From positions 383,182-447,181 of the forward strand of contig JADJFV010000033.1 of the NCBI GenBank assembly GCA_016708435.1: a stretch of 64,000 nt of DNA, written 5' to 3'. The notes under the pieces were generated by a model. It worked only from the letters and a program-made list of their open reading frames with translations. It was not told where the DNA came from and did not search any database. The stretch comes from Leptospiraceae bacterium (GTDB taxonomy: Bacteria; Spirochaetota; Leptospiria; Leptospirales; Leptospiraceae). Each line of letters starts with the position of its first letter. Position 1 is the stretch's first letter. Shown here piece after piece: positions 35,370 through 45,600 of the stretch. A program made the position numbers and the translations under genes.

Positions 35370-36413
35370 ATGATAGCAAAATCCTTTGCGAACCTAAAAT
35401 CGGAAGAGAATTCTATCGTTCAAGATAAGGTCAAATATCTTTTCCTTTTTAATTTGATGACTCTTTTTATTTGTCTGATTTCTTTTCCTGTGGCTATTTA
35501 TCGTAATACGCTCTCTGGTAGACCTGGTCTATTTATTATGACAGTCACATCTTCTATCACTTTAGTTCTTTTGCTAAATCGAAAACCTAAATATGCATTC
35601 GTGTTTAGTTCGTTCGGTTTTTTACTTACGATGACTGTTGGTGCATTTTTTGGAACCTTTCATGGACATGAAGGAATTTATTTTCCAACCATTATCATTT
35701 TCTTTCTTCTTTTTACTTCTCTGCGAGTTACAAGTTTTACTATTCTTTATAATTTCTCTATAAGCATTGCAATATATTTTATTAAAAGGAAAGAGCATGG
35801 ACTCGATCTGAAATTCTTAATTGATAATATGATTGCTCTCAGTTTATTTTCTGGAATGGCTTTGATTGTGGTGCATGTATTTGAAAAGCATATAAAAAAA
35901 ATCGAAGCCCAAAAAGACAAGCTGGCAGAATTTCTTAGCAGTGAGAAAGAGTTATCGAATTTACTCTTACATCAACCTAACTCATTTATTCATTCTGCTT
36001 CAGAGGAAGAAGTTTCTCTTAATGAACGTAAATATGCGAAGTCCGGTTTAAAGGCAGATGAAGTTAAAGAAATAATCCATAAACTATTAAAGTATATGGA
36101 AGAGGAAAAGCCATATCTGAATGAAAATTTAAAAATTACAGATTTGGCGAATGAACTAAAGGTAAGTAAAAATAATTTGAGTCAAGCGATCAATGATGGG
36201 CTCGGAAAAAATTTTTATACTTTTCTAAATTCGTATCGAATAAATGAGTTTATTCACAAAATAAAAAAGGAAGAGTATTCCTACCATTCTATCTTACGCA
36301 TTGCAATGGATTGTGGTTTCAATTCAAAGTCTTCTTTTAATTTTACATTTAAGAAGATTACAGGATTAAGCCCAAGAGAATTTAAAACAAGAAATATTGA
36401 CAGTAATCAATAG
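35370..36413 (+). CDS. Membrane-bound AraC-family regulator
   Basis: 347 residues from ATG 35370 (a TTG at 35331 would overlap coaC). About six membrane segments fill residues 25-190, a short coiled coil follows, then an AraC-type double helix-turn-helix: DLANELKVSKNNLSQAINDG and SILRIAMDCGFNSKSSFNFT with KKITGLSPREFK. It should bind DNA from the membrane in response to a signal seen by the 6TM part. Possible targets are the cyclase operon 98 bases downstream, but no binding site is evident. Confidence 0.8.
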   Translation: MIAKSFANLKSEENSIVQDKVKYLFLFNLMTLFICLISFPVAIYRNTLSGRPGLFIMTVTSSITLVLLLNRKPKYAFVFSSFGFLLTMTVGAFFGTFHGHEGIYFPTIIIFFLLFTSLRVTSFTILYNFSISIAIYFIKRKEHGLDLKFLIDNMIALSLFSGMALIVVHVFEKHIKKIEAQKDKLAEFLSSEKELSNLLLHQPNSFIHSASEEEVSLNERKYAKSGLKADEVKEIIHKLLKYMEEEKPYLNENLKITDLANELKVSKNNLSQAINDGLGKNFYTFLNSYRINEFIHKIKKEEYSYHSILRIAMDCGFNSKSSFNFTFKKITGLSPREFKTRNIDSNQ

Positions 36414-36510
36414 TGTGGGTATGATAGCAAATGAGTGAAAAATAAGAATTTGTTTTAGCAAAAAAATGAGTTTACATTTACAAAACTGTCACTAGGATAA
36501 CGCCAATTAT

Positions 36511-38406
36511 ATGGAAAAAAAGAAAAACGACTTCAAAATTTCAAAATTAACAATTCGAGTCAAGCTGATGTCGATCATTTCCTTGATTTTCATTATATCC
36601 ATTTCCGCCATCATTCTAATCGCGACCTATTTCTTTAAATCAGATAGTGAAATTCGAGTTCAAGAGTTAAATATCAAACTTGCAGAAGTCATCGGACTAA
36701 AAGTAAAGACAGACATTGAATCTGTTCTTGATAAGACGCGGCTAATGGCAAATGCTGAAGAGCAGAAGTTCAATTCAGAAAAAGAGAAGCAGAAATTCAC
36801 GGAATCATTTTTTAAAGACGATCAAAATTTTATTCTATTCGGAATTTTTTCAGAAGAAAATGGAAATTTAAAACCAAAGCTAGTAAATTACAATGATAAA
36901 TATCTTTCAGAAAACAGAGTAACAGAAGAAGATTTAACTAAAATTTTAAAACTTCATTCAAAGGAATTATTAAAAGCATTTCATGGAGAGCCTGTGATTC
37001 ACAATGCAAGTCCTGGCTTTCCGTATCCAGTCATTGCTCTTGCGATTCCTCACCGAAGTGATTATGAATCTAGAACAATCCTGGTTACTATTTTTAGAAT
37101 GGAGAAATTCTTAAGCGCGTTTAAAACATCCGGTATCACAGAAAATTTTATGGTGAATGGAGAAGGCATTGTTCTTGCGCATCCAAATTCCAATATTGTT
37201 TTATCGGGAACAAATCTCTCCGAGTCTCCCATTGTGAAAGCGATGCTTAAGAGCACAGTGGATAATGGGTTAACGCGCTACGAAAACGAAGAGAACTCTA
37301 AAAAATACTATATGGGTTCTTTTAAAAAGATTGGCTTTGCAGGAATCGGTGTCATTTCTACTGTGTTAGAAGAAAAGGCATTTGAGCAAGTCTACAACAT
37401 TCAAAGAAGAAATCTTCTCATTATGGCAATAACACTTTGCACTGCAATTTTAGTTGTATTCTTTTACGCGAACTCACTCACAAATCCAATTTTAAACTTA
37501 GTATCTGCAACAAAGAAAATAGAAGAGGGACAATTTCGAGTAGATATAATTCCGGCTGCCCGTGATGAAGTTGGACTACTTACAAACTCATTTGTAAAAA
37601 TGGGTAAGGGACTAGAAGAGAGAGAGAAAGTAAAGGATGCACTTGGAAGATTTGTAAATAAAGAAGTTGCAGAAATGGTTCTTAACGGAGAATTGAAATT
37701 AGGCGGTGAGAAAAAAAATTGCGCGATATTCTTTTCCGACATACGCTCATTTACCGCAATATCAGAAAAATTAGATCCGCAAGAAGTTGTCGAATTTTTA
37801 AATGCTTATATGACCGAGATGGTTCGTTGTGTCAATGAAACCAATGGAACGGTAGATAAGTTTATCGGTGATGCAGTGATGGCTACATGGGGTGCGGCAT
37901 TTTCTCGTGGGAATGATGCAGAAAACGCTGTAAATGGCGCTCTTATGATGAGAGCAGCACTCATGAAGTTTAATGAAGGCAGAGGTGGAGACAAAAAACC
38001 AATTATTAAAATAGGTTGTGGTCTAAACTATGGACCTGTAGTAGCAGGTCAAATTGGTTCATCGGATAAGATGGAGTATACCGTAATTGGAGATGCTGTA
38101 AATCTTGCTTCCCGTGTGGAAACACTTAATAAACCTTTCGGAACCGATATTTTAATTAGCGAAGATTTATATTTGATCGTAAAAGATATTTTCAAAGTAG
38201 AAAAAATGAAAGCGATTAAAGTAAAAGGAAAATCAGAGCCGCAAACAATTTATGCAGTTCTAGGAAGACAAGACGATCCGAATTGCCCAAAAGATATGGA
38301 TGCAGTAAGAAGGCTTGTCGGTATTAAATATGAAGCTCCTAAGCCTTCCGAAGGAAAAGAGGAAGAAGACGAAGAAAAGGAAGTCAAGTATGAAATCCTT
38401 GAATAG
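36511..38406 (+). CDS. Transmembrane class III adenylate cyclase with Cache and HAMP
   Basis: 631 residues. Two membrane segments (about 20-43 and 302-322) flank a Cache-like sensor; HAMP follows, then a catalytic domain (about 385-575). Metal Asps are in FFSDIRSF and FIGDAVMATW; KMEYTVIGDAVNLASRVE supplies the adenine-specifying Lys and Asp, and the transition-state Asn and Arg. It should therefore make cAMP. A highly acidic tail ends the protein. The next gene starts within its last codons, so it leads an operon with the FecR and FN3 proteins. Confidence 0.9.
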   Translation: MEKKKNDFKISKLTIRVKLMSIISLIFIISISAIILIATYFFKSDSEIRVQELNIKLAEVIGLKVKTDIESVLDKTRLMANAEEQKFNSEKEKQKFTESFFKDDQNFILFGIFSEENGNLKPKLVNYNDKYLSENRVTEEDLTKILKLHSKELLKAFHGEPVIHNASPGFPYPVIALAIPHRSDYESRTILVTIFRMEKFLSAFKTSGITENFMVNGEGIVLAHPNSNIVLSGTNLSESPIVKAMLKSTVDNGLTRYENEENSKKYYMGSFKKIGFAGIGVISTVLEEKAFEQVYNIQRRNLLIMAITLCTAILVVFFYANSLTNPILNLVSATKKIEEGQFRVDIIPAARDEVGLLTNSFVKMGKGLEEREKVKDALGRFVNKEVAEMVLNGELKLGGEKKNCAIFFSDIRSFTAISEKLDPQEVVEFLNAYMTEMVRCVNETNGTVDKFIGDAVMATWGAAFSRGNDAENAVNGALMMRAALMKFNEGRGGDKKPIIKIGCGLNYGPVVAGQIGSSDKMEYTVIGDAVNLASRVETLNKPFGTDILISEDLYLIVKDIFKVEKMKAIKVKGKSEPQTIYAVLGRQDDPNCPKDMDAVRRLVGIKYEAPKPSEGKEEEDEEKEVKYEILE

Positions 38407-40549
38407 CAACAAGATTGTAGTATCTGTTTTGCTATTTTTAATTTTTTTCTTTTCGCTACTTCTTTATTTTGACTTCAAAAGAAAAATCGGGATTGGCGAT
38501 AAAGAGATAATAGGAATTATCCGCTATAAAGAAAAACTTATCCAAAGAAAAATAGATGGGCAAGTTGTCTGGGAAACAGTTGATAGAGATACACCAATTA
38601 CAAATCTAGATTCAGTTCGAACTGCTGATCGGTCAAACGTCACCATTGAATTAAACGATAAGACTCAGATAGATATGGATCAGAATAGTATGATTCTATT
38701 GGATTTTTCCAACCAGAATATCAATCTTGACTTCGCCTATGGAGCATTTACCGCTAAAAGATCGGAAAATGAAAACACAAGTGAATCAAAACTCAATATT
38801 AAGTCAGGAGATAAAACAATCGAGCTTCAAAAGTCGGATGTTAAACTCACAAAGACAGATGACAAGAATTTGAATCTAACTGTCGATAAGGGAAATGCTA
38901 CTATCAAAACAAAAGAGGGAGAACAAGTAATACAGAAAGATCAACTTGTAACAGTCAAGGAAGAAAAAGTAGAAGTCCAGGCTAATCCCGTTAAGCTCAC
39001 AAACCCCCTCGATCGTTCTATTTTTATGACTGCCAAAGATTTAGTTGCTGTTAGTTTTTCTTGGGAGCCGCAAAGTCCCAGTCAGAAACAAGTAGACTCA
39101 GTAACTAATCTTGAAATTTCCGAAGACTATCAGTTTATTAAAAAGACAAAGAAAATCTCCGTTACAAAAGAGAATAGCGCAGAATTACAATTACCCACTT
39201 CCACTTATTACTGGAGAGTAGTTACGAATAATCAAAATAAGCCTCCCGTCGTAAGCGAAGTCAGAAAGTTTTCCTTGATCAATGAAGAGCCTATTAAGTT
39301 ATTTTCTCCTGCGAATAAGGCAAAGTATACCTACACAAACTCATTACCTATCGTTACATTTTCTTGGAATAAGAGTGAGTATGCGTCATCGTATAAGTTG
39401 GAAATTGCGAGAGACAATGAATTTAAAGATATTGTTAAGTCGCTCGATTCACATACAAATCGGTTTGGTTTTGATGGACTCACCGATGGAAAATACTTTG
39501 CAAGAGTCAGTTCAAAATTTGTATCTGCAAATACGGCAGCACAAGTCTCTGAAATTGTAATGTTTTCGGTGGAGAAAAAAGTAGACTTAGATCCTGTAGA
39601 GATTACTGCTCTTGATACAACTACGACAACAGTTACTGCCGTAGAAAAAGAAAAGTTTGTTTTGAATTGGAAAGGTTCGCCTGAATACACGAACTATGAA
39701 GTTCAGATTTCAGACGATAAGTCCTTTAATAATATTCTAGAAAATCAAAAAGTTACAAAGAACTTTCATGTTCCAAGTAAGTATTTAAAAAAGAACTCTT
39801 ATTATTGGAGAGTCAGAGGGATTACCAAAGACGGAAAGAACTCAAATTATTCCACATCTAAGTTTGAAATTAAAGAGCCTGCGAGTCTCGAATTTATTTT
39901 CCCAAAGGATAACGAAGAGTTTGCGGTTAGACAATCAGATAAAATAGACTTCAAATGGAATAAGGTTGACTTATACGGAAACTTTAAGTTAGAAATTTCA
40001 AATAAGCCAGACTTTACTTCTATATATAAGTCAGAAACAACAGCTTCCTTTGGGACTAGCCTGGATGGTTTTAATCCGGGCACTTATTATGTGCGGCTAA
40101 GTCTTGTTAATTCTGAGACCAATGAGGAGCTTCTAAAGAGTAAACCTAGGTCTTTTAAAATCCCTTTGTTATTGAACGAGCCAATATTAAAGAGTCCAAG
40201 ACGATCAGAAGTTGTAGATATGTCAAATCTCGATACATTAAACTTTAATTGGGAGCCAGTTCCAAATGCTGTTTCTTATAGAATCGAACTTTTTCAAAAA
40301 GCGGATAACGGTGATAAGCTTATAGTTTCAGATGATGTAAACACGAACCAATATGTTGTAAAAGAATTGAATATTTTAGATGAAGGCAAGTTTAAATGGC
40401 AGATTAAGGCTAAAGTTAAATCTACAGAAGGGAAGGATTTCTTTTCTCCGATAGCAGTAGAGTTTTTTACTATCGCATTAAAATCAGCGCCTTCGTCTGC
40501 ACCAGAGATAGTAACACCCAAGAAACAGCATATTGATAAGAAATTTTAG
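38390..40549 (+). CDS. FecR-domain protein with FN3-like repeats
   Basis: 719 residues from ATG 38390, behind AAGGAAG; the frame extends to 38315 inside the cyclase gene but that start lacks support. One N-terminal membrane segment (VVSVLLFLIFFFSLLLYF), a FecR-like beta region (about 50-200: TNLDSVRTADRSNVTIELND, GEQVIQKDQLVTV), then about five Ig/FN3-like repeats ending in YYWRV, KYFARV, YYWRVR, TYYVRL and FKWQIK. It overlaps the cyclase by 17 bases. The extracytoplasmic scaffold role is an inference; no sigma-factor partner is adjacent. Confidence 0.78.
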   Translation: MKSLNSNKIVVSVLLFLIFFFSLLLYFDFKRKIGIGDKEIIGIIRYKEKLIQRKIDGQVVWETVDRDTPITNLDSVRTADRSNVTIELNDKTQIDMDQNSMILLDFSNQNINLDFAYGAFTAKRSENENTSESKLNIKSGDKTIELQKSDVKLTKTDDKNLNLTVDKGNATIKTKEGEQVIQKDQLVTVKEEKVEVQANPVKLTNPLDRSIFMTAKDLVAVSFSWEPQSPSQKQVDSVTNLEISEDYQFIKKTKKISVTKENSAELQLPTSTYYWRVVTNNQNKPPVVSEVRKFSLINEEPIKLFSPANKAKYTYTNSLPIVTFSWNKSEYASSYKLEIARDNEFKDIVKSLDSHTNRFGFDGLTDGKYFARVSSKFVSANTAAQVSEIVMFSVEKKVDLDPVEITALDTTTTTVTAVEKEKFVLNWKGSPEYTNYEVQISDDKSFNNILENQKVTKNFHVPSKYLKKNSYYWRVRGITKDGKNSNYSTSKFEIKEPASLEFIFPKDNEEFAVRQSDKIDFKWNKVDLYGNFKLEISNKPDFTSIYKSETTASFGTSLDGFNPGTYYVRLSLVNSETNEELLKSKPRSFKIPLLLNEPILKSPRRSEVVDMSNLDTLNFNWEPVPNAVSYRIELFQKADNGDKLIVSDDVNTNQYVVKELNILDEGKFKWQIKAKVKSTEGKDFFSPIAVEFFTIALKSAPSSAPEIVTPKKQHIDKKF

Positions 40550-41735
40550 TGAGGTCGAGTTTGAAAAAAGTAAAGTCAATTTTAATTCTGATTTGTTTAC
40601 TCCTAACGGCTAATGGAATTTTGCCTCAGGCTACTGATGTTCATACAGGTAAGACAGTGATTCAGTGGAAGCCAGTCGAAAATGCAGAGAGTTATAAATT
40701 GGAAATTAGACCTGAGAACAATAAACAAATACAACTTAGTCTCAAAGAAAACCAAGCGCATTTAGATTTAAAACCCGGAAAGTATGAATATCGCGTAGGT
40801 GTATTAAATAAGTTTAAAAAAGTAAAACATTGGAGTAAATGGCTACCCCTCGAAGTTGTGTATTCTCAGCCACCTGTAATCAATGATGATTCCAGGTATT
40901 CTTTTTTTCTTCCAGAGAAGGAACAGGAAATAGTGGTTAAAGGCAAATACTTTTTAGAAGAAATGGAAATTGAACTAGAATCTAATTCAGATAAGATACC
41001 TATAAAGAATCTACAAAGAATTTCTGATACTGAACTAAGATTTAGAGTAAATCTAGAATCTTATACTAAACCGGATCAAATCCAGCTAACACTTAGAAAC
41101 CCCTTAAATAAGTTTACGACTAAGAAATCTTTTTAGTATTAGAAGAAAAGCCGAAGCCTAAAGAGCCAGAAGTTGTAGTTAAGGAAGAGAGAGGAAATGG
41201 TAAACCAGAAGAGCCTGCAAAATCTGAAACAAAAGAAGTAAAGGAGCCAACGGAGTCTAAATCTTATTCGGCTGAAGTTATCCCTCCTCTTTGGAGATCT
41301 AGTTTAGTTCCGGGTTGGGGACAATACTATAAGACTGAAAAAACAAAAGCATATACAATTGGTGGCTCTGTTCTCTTTTTTCTAGGTAGTTATTTTTTCT
41401 TTGAGAGTTATAAGGATTATTCTGTAGCTCGATCGGAAAGATATTCGAATCTGCTTTTTTTAATACCGGGAGAAAGAAATTTATTACCCGCAGCATTGTA
41501 TCTAAGAAATCAATCTGTTCACTCACGCAGTGAAGCCCAGGACAATCTAGAAAAACAAGAAGCAGTGCTTGGCATTGCGGCTGCTATTTACATCTATAAT
41601 ATTGCGGATATTCTATGGAATAAAATGCCAACGGAGAAAGCGATTGAATCCAGTGAAAAGACTTCGGGGCTTTTTTTGAATGTAGGCAATCAGGGACGAG
41701 GAAGTTTTCAATTTGGTTTTTCGTATCGTTTTTAA
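40549..41735 (+). pseudogene. FN3/DUF5683-like envelope protein, one-base frameshift
   Basis: A protein of about 395 residues split by a missing base. The first part has a signal peptide (VKSILILICLLLTANG), an FN3-like unit (VIQWKPVENAESYKLEI, KYEYRVGVL) and an IPT-like strand region, and stops at TAG 41134-41136. The second frame begins at once with VLEEKPKPKEPEVVVKEE, then PLWRSSLVPGWGQYYK, two membrane segments and a terminal GFSYRF. Adding one T to the T5 run at 41130-41134 joins them. GTG 40549 or TTG 40561 (after GAGG) may be the start. It is third in the cyclase-FecR operon. Confidence 0.75.
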
Positions 41736-41740
41736 AACTA

Positions 41741-42094
41741 CTAAGCAGGAATTACCTCTACGTTAAATCCTTTGCCAATTCCAGATAAGAGTCTGAAAGA
41801 GGTCTTCTGCCAATTGGAATCTTTATTGTAAAGAATGGTTGCATCGATTTTTTTTTCGTTCATTGCTTTCATCCATCCAATGATGGCAGGGACGGAAGAT
41901 GAGTTCATTGCTTTTAACTGTGTAAAGTCTATTATAATCTTTTTACCTTTAGCCTCCTCAATTATTTCTAGATAATAAGGCTCTAGGACATTGATTAATT
42001 CTTTGTTATCACTCTTTCCCTGCCAAGAAAAAATAAATGTATTTCCTTTTTCTTCTGCATTGATTATTAGATTTCCAAATTCGAACGATTTCAT
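41741..42094 (-). CDS. STAS-like anti-sigma antagonist-type protein
   Basis: 117 residues. KKIIIDFTQLKAMNSSSVPAI matches the STAS pattern in which a Ser after the D-x-x-x-x-x-x-S turn is phosphorylated by a partner HATPase. It overlaps the HATPase gene by 4 bases (ATGA) and is last in the reverse-strand operon. It would be the substrate of the PP2C domain of the giant upstream protein. The resemblance is to the slr1659-like STAS group; function is inferred from order. Confidence 0.75.
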   Translation of the reverse strand: MKSFEFGNLIINAEEKGNTFIFSWQGKSDNKELINVLEPYYLEIIEEAKGKKIIIDFTQLKAMNSSSVPAIIGWMKAMNEKKIDATILYNKDSNWQKTSFRLLSGIGKGFNVEVIPA

Positions 42095-42597
42095 TCTGCT
42101 TCCTCTATTTTTTTTGTAGCTATAACGGTTATTTTTTTTCCTGAAATTTCATATTTGAGATTAAACTCGGTTTCGTAGGCAATTCTAAATAAGCCCAACT
42201 GGCTTTGTCCGGTTTTAGGATTTTCAGCAATCTCTTTTAGTCTTTCCATGTAAAGAGCTTCTAAATCCTTTGCATTCTTTATCTTATCTAAAAAATCTAT
42301 GAAGGCTTGAACGCTTTCTACAGACTCAATTCCATTCGAAACAGAAATATTTAGTTCGTGTTCTTTACTATATCTAATTTCGAGGGAGACGTCTGTGGCA
42401 TCGTCCGTGGATAATCCGTATTTGATTGCATTCTCAAATAATTCCATGCATACTATTTCTAATGTTTCGAGAGTATCTATTGTGAACCCTTTTTTTTCTA
42501 TGAGAGAACTAATCTGTTTACGAATATCAGTGACGACACTCCAAACAGGCTGAGCACTGAACTTCATGAAAAACTTTATATCCATATTTTGCGTCAT
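42091..42597 (-). CDS. Anti-sigma-type HATPase (serine kinase-like)
   Basis: 168 residues. The N box ETLEIVCMELFENAIKYGL is typical of the RsbW/SpoIIAB-like GHKL fold, with GQSQLGLFRIAYE as a weaker G2-like motif. No DNA-binding or sensor domain. With the adjacent STAS protein and the phosphatase it forms a partner-switching set; the controlled output (sigma factor, cyclase or other) is not visible. 14 bases separate it from the giant gene upstream. Confidence 0.75.
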   Translation of the reverse strand: MTQNMDIKFFMKFSAQPVWSVVTDIRKQISSLIEKKGFTIDTLETLEIVCMELFENAIKYGLSTDDATDVSLEIRYSKEHELNISVSNGIESVESVQAFIDFLDKIKNAKDLEALYMERLKEIAENPKTGQSQLGLFRIAYETEFNLKYEISGKKITVIATKKIEEAE

Positions 42598-42611
42598 TTA
42601 TCTTCGTCTCT

Positions 42612-45600
42612 TTATTTTCGTTTGCAAATCATAAAAGTGGTATCGTCTTCCGTTTTAAAATCTTCTAAAGATTTTAAAATGCTCTGTTTGATTACTTCGA
42701 CAGATTCACTTCCTTTTTCTTTGAGAATTTTTACTAAGCCATTAATCTCATACATATAACCATCAATATTTGTAGATTCAGTGATTCCGTCGGTAAATAA
42801 AAGTAATACGTCACCAGACTCCATATTAATATGATCTACCTGGAATTCATTGTGTAAATCATAATACCCAATCCAGCTTCCGTTTGTTTCAATAATTTCT
42901 ACAGTTTTTTTCTTGGCTACATAGAGAAGTAAATCTTGGTGCATGCCTGAATAATAAATAGACCCATTTGCCTCTTTCAAAAATAAAGTTAGGGTCATGT
43001 ATTTTTTAAGTTTCATTTTTTGGATATTCGAACTGATGACCTGGTTTACTTTACTTAAGAGCAGGGCAGGGTCTTTCGTTTCTAGAGAATTTAAAATGGT
43101 ATGAATAGCAGTTTGAGTCATCATCATGAGTAGCCCTGCCGTAACGCCATGTCCACTAACGTCCCCAATCACGAACCATTCTCGTCCCTCCGTTTGAATT
43201 ACATCGAAATAATCGCCCCCAACTAAATCAGCGGTTAACATATAAGTAGCCACATCGAAACCAGAAAGAGTCGGAGAGATTGGAAGAAGAGAAGTCTGAA
43301 TATCCTTTGCAATTTCCATTTCAGTTGTGATTCTGGTTTTTTCTTTCGTGATGCTTTCTAAGTTTGAATATAGACTTGCATTTTCGATAGAAATTGCAGC
43401 TTGAGAGGATAATATCTTAATTACCTCAATTCGGTCTTTGGTGAATGCACCAGACGTTAGATTATTTTCTAGATAGACGATTCCTACAATTTTTCCTTTG
43501 CTCAAGAGTGGAATACATAAGACCGATTTAGGTTTATTTTTTCTAATGTATGAATCTTTTAGTTTTCCTTCTTTTGTAACATCTTCGATTACTAGTTCTT
43601 GCTTTGTTCTATTTACGAAGTTTACTATAGATGAGGATAATAGCTCACTATCTTCTCGCAATTCTTTTCGGTCAAAGTTGATTTTATTTTCATCTGCATT
43701 CCAAGAAGTTTCAATGAACAGTTTTTCATTTTCTTCCAATAGTAAGAAACCTATTTCTGCACCTGCGTTCTCGGCTAGGACTTTCATTAAAGAGCCAAGC
43801 AGGTTGCTTAAAATAATTTCGCCCGAAATAATCTGAGAAGCTTTTAAAATGGAAACAAAATCAAGGGAAAGGTTGGCTTCCATTTTAGTTGTGCTCTCTG
43901 TTGTTTTCTTTGAAATGTTTTTTTTGCCGCTAAAATAATCCAAATCATTTTCATTGGTTTTAGTGCTTAGAAAAGGGTATTTTTTTGCCAGTAAACCAAG
44001 TTTGCCCTTAGCCCCCCAATTCGAAAACAGGTAATAAGCTTTTTTCAAATGCACTTGAGCAAATTCTTTTTTTCCTAATTGAAGCCAGAATTTTGCATAT
44101 AGTTCATTGGCAATGGCTTCTTCTTGGGTATAATTACTTATCTTTGCTAATTCCATTGCTTGATCATAAAAGTCCTGTGCTGATTGTTTTTCTCCTAAGA
44201 CTCTATGTTTTTCTGCTTCTACAAGATTCCATTTATGCGAATAATTCATTGGGGCATAAGATGCCCAGTATTCAAGTTGCGATTGATTTTTCTCCATTCT
44301 TTTCCATTCTTTTGAATCAGTAAAAGGTAAATCTCGATTATTCGCATCATGTAAAGCTAACCCTGAAAGAATTAATAAAGAATCATAGAAATATAAATTC
44401 ACCTCTCCCACTGTGCCACCGCCGGCGGTAAGGTATTCTCTTGCTTGCATTGCATCTTCTTCTGCAATAGTATAATCTTCAAATAGGTAATGGACGAATA
44501 GTTCATGAATAAAAAAATAAAATAATCTAGTTCTATCATCGGAGGCTTTTGCTTCTTCTACTGTCTTTTGACGCGATACAAGAAAATCCGTTCCTATATG
44601 ATCTTCTTTCCCGCTTATTTCTAATGCAGCATTCAAAAAGATAGAACAGTAATTAGCCGCAGTTAGTTGGTTTACTTCTCTTAGCTTGTCTCTATAAGCT
44701 AGAAATTTTGTTTTTAGAGCAGGTAATGGATCCCCCAGCCAGAATGAATTCAGGCATAGAGAATAACCATTATAACCCACAAATTCTAATGCTCCCGTTT
44801 CTAGCCCGACCTGATAACCATCTTGCAAGATCGGAATTGTTTCGTGTAAATGAAATCTTCTATGGAGCAAAAATAATCCAATTGTAATATGTGTAGCAGA
44901 GCGCATGATTTTATTCTCTGGCTCTAAAACAAGACGATAGGCGACATGTCTAAACTCATCCATAGAAGGTATATCATGAAGGATATTATTCAATAGAATG
45001 CCATAGGTTGCATAACTAAAAGCAGAAATTTGACTATTGCCGAATTGAATGGATAGGTTTACCAAAAGTATAATTAGCAATGGAAATAATGGAGAGCCAG
45101 AATTATAGCAGGATGGAATTAGGCAGGCACCAATATTCATAATGGAAAGTATTTCTGGATCTTTCATTTTTGGGAGAGAAAAAAGTTCTTCAATCTTTCT
45201 GTCTCCAAGCAGGAAATTAATTTCCTTCATTCCCTCTAGGTAATTCTCCGGAGTAGGTCGTTCCGGGAAATGAATATCTAACTTGGATAATATGTGTTTG
45301 CCGGTAGCAATTGCTTCTGGAAGTCTATTCTGTGATGCAAGCGCTTGGATTTTGACGAAGTAGATTGGAACTTGATCGAGTGAGTTACTTGCATTATTTA
45401 GTAAGTCTTGCATCCACTCATTCATTAAGTCAAAGTTTCCAACAAGAGAGGCAACCTCAGAACCAAGATCATGAAAAGCCAGATTCATTTGATAGTTATC
45501 CTTCCATCCATTTGCACCGAGTAGTGCAATGCCATTCTTCGCATAATCAATAGTAGCCTGATAAGCGCTAGAAGCTCTTGCTTTGCGGGATGCTATTAGG

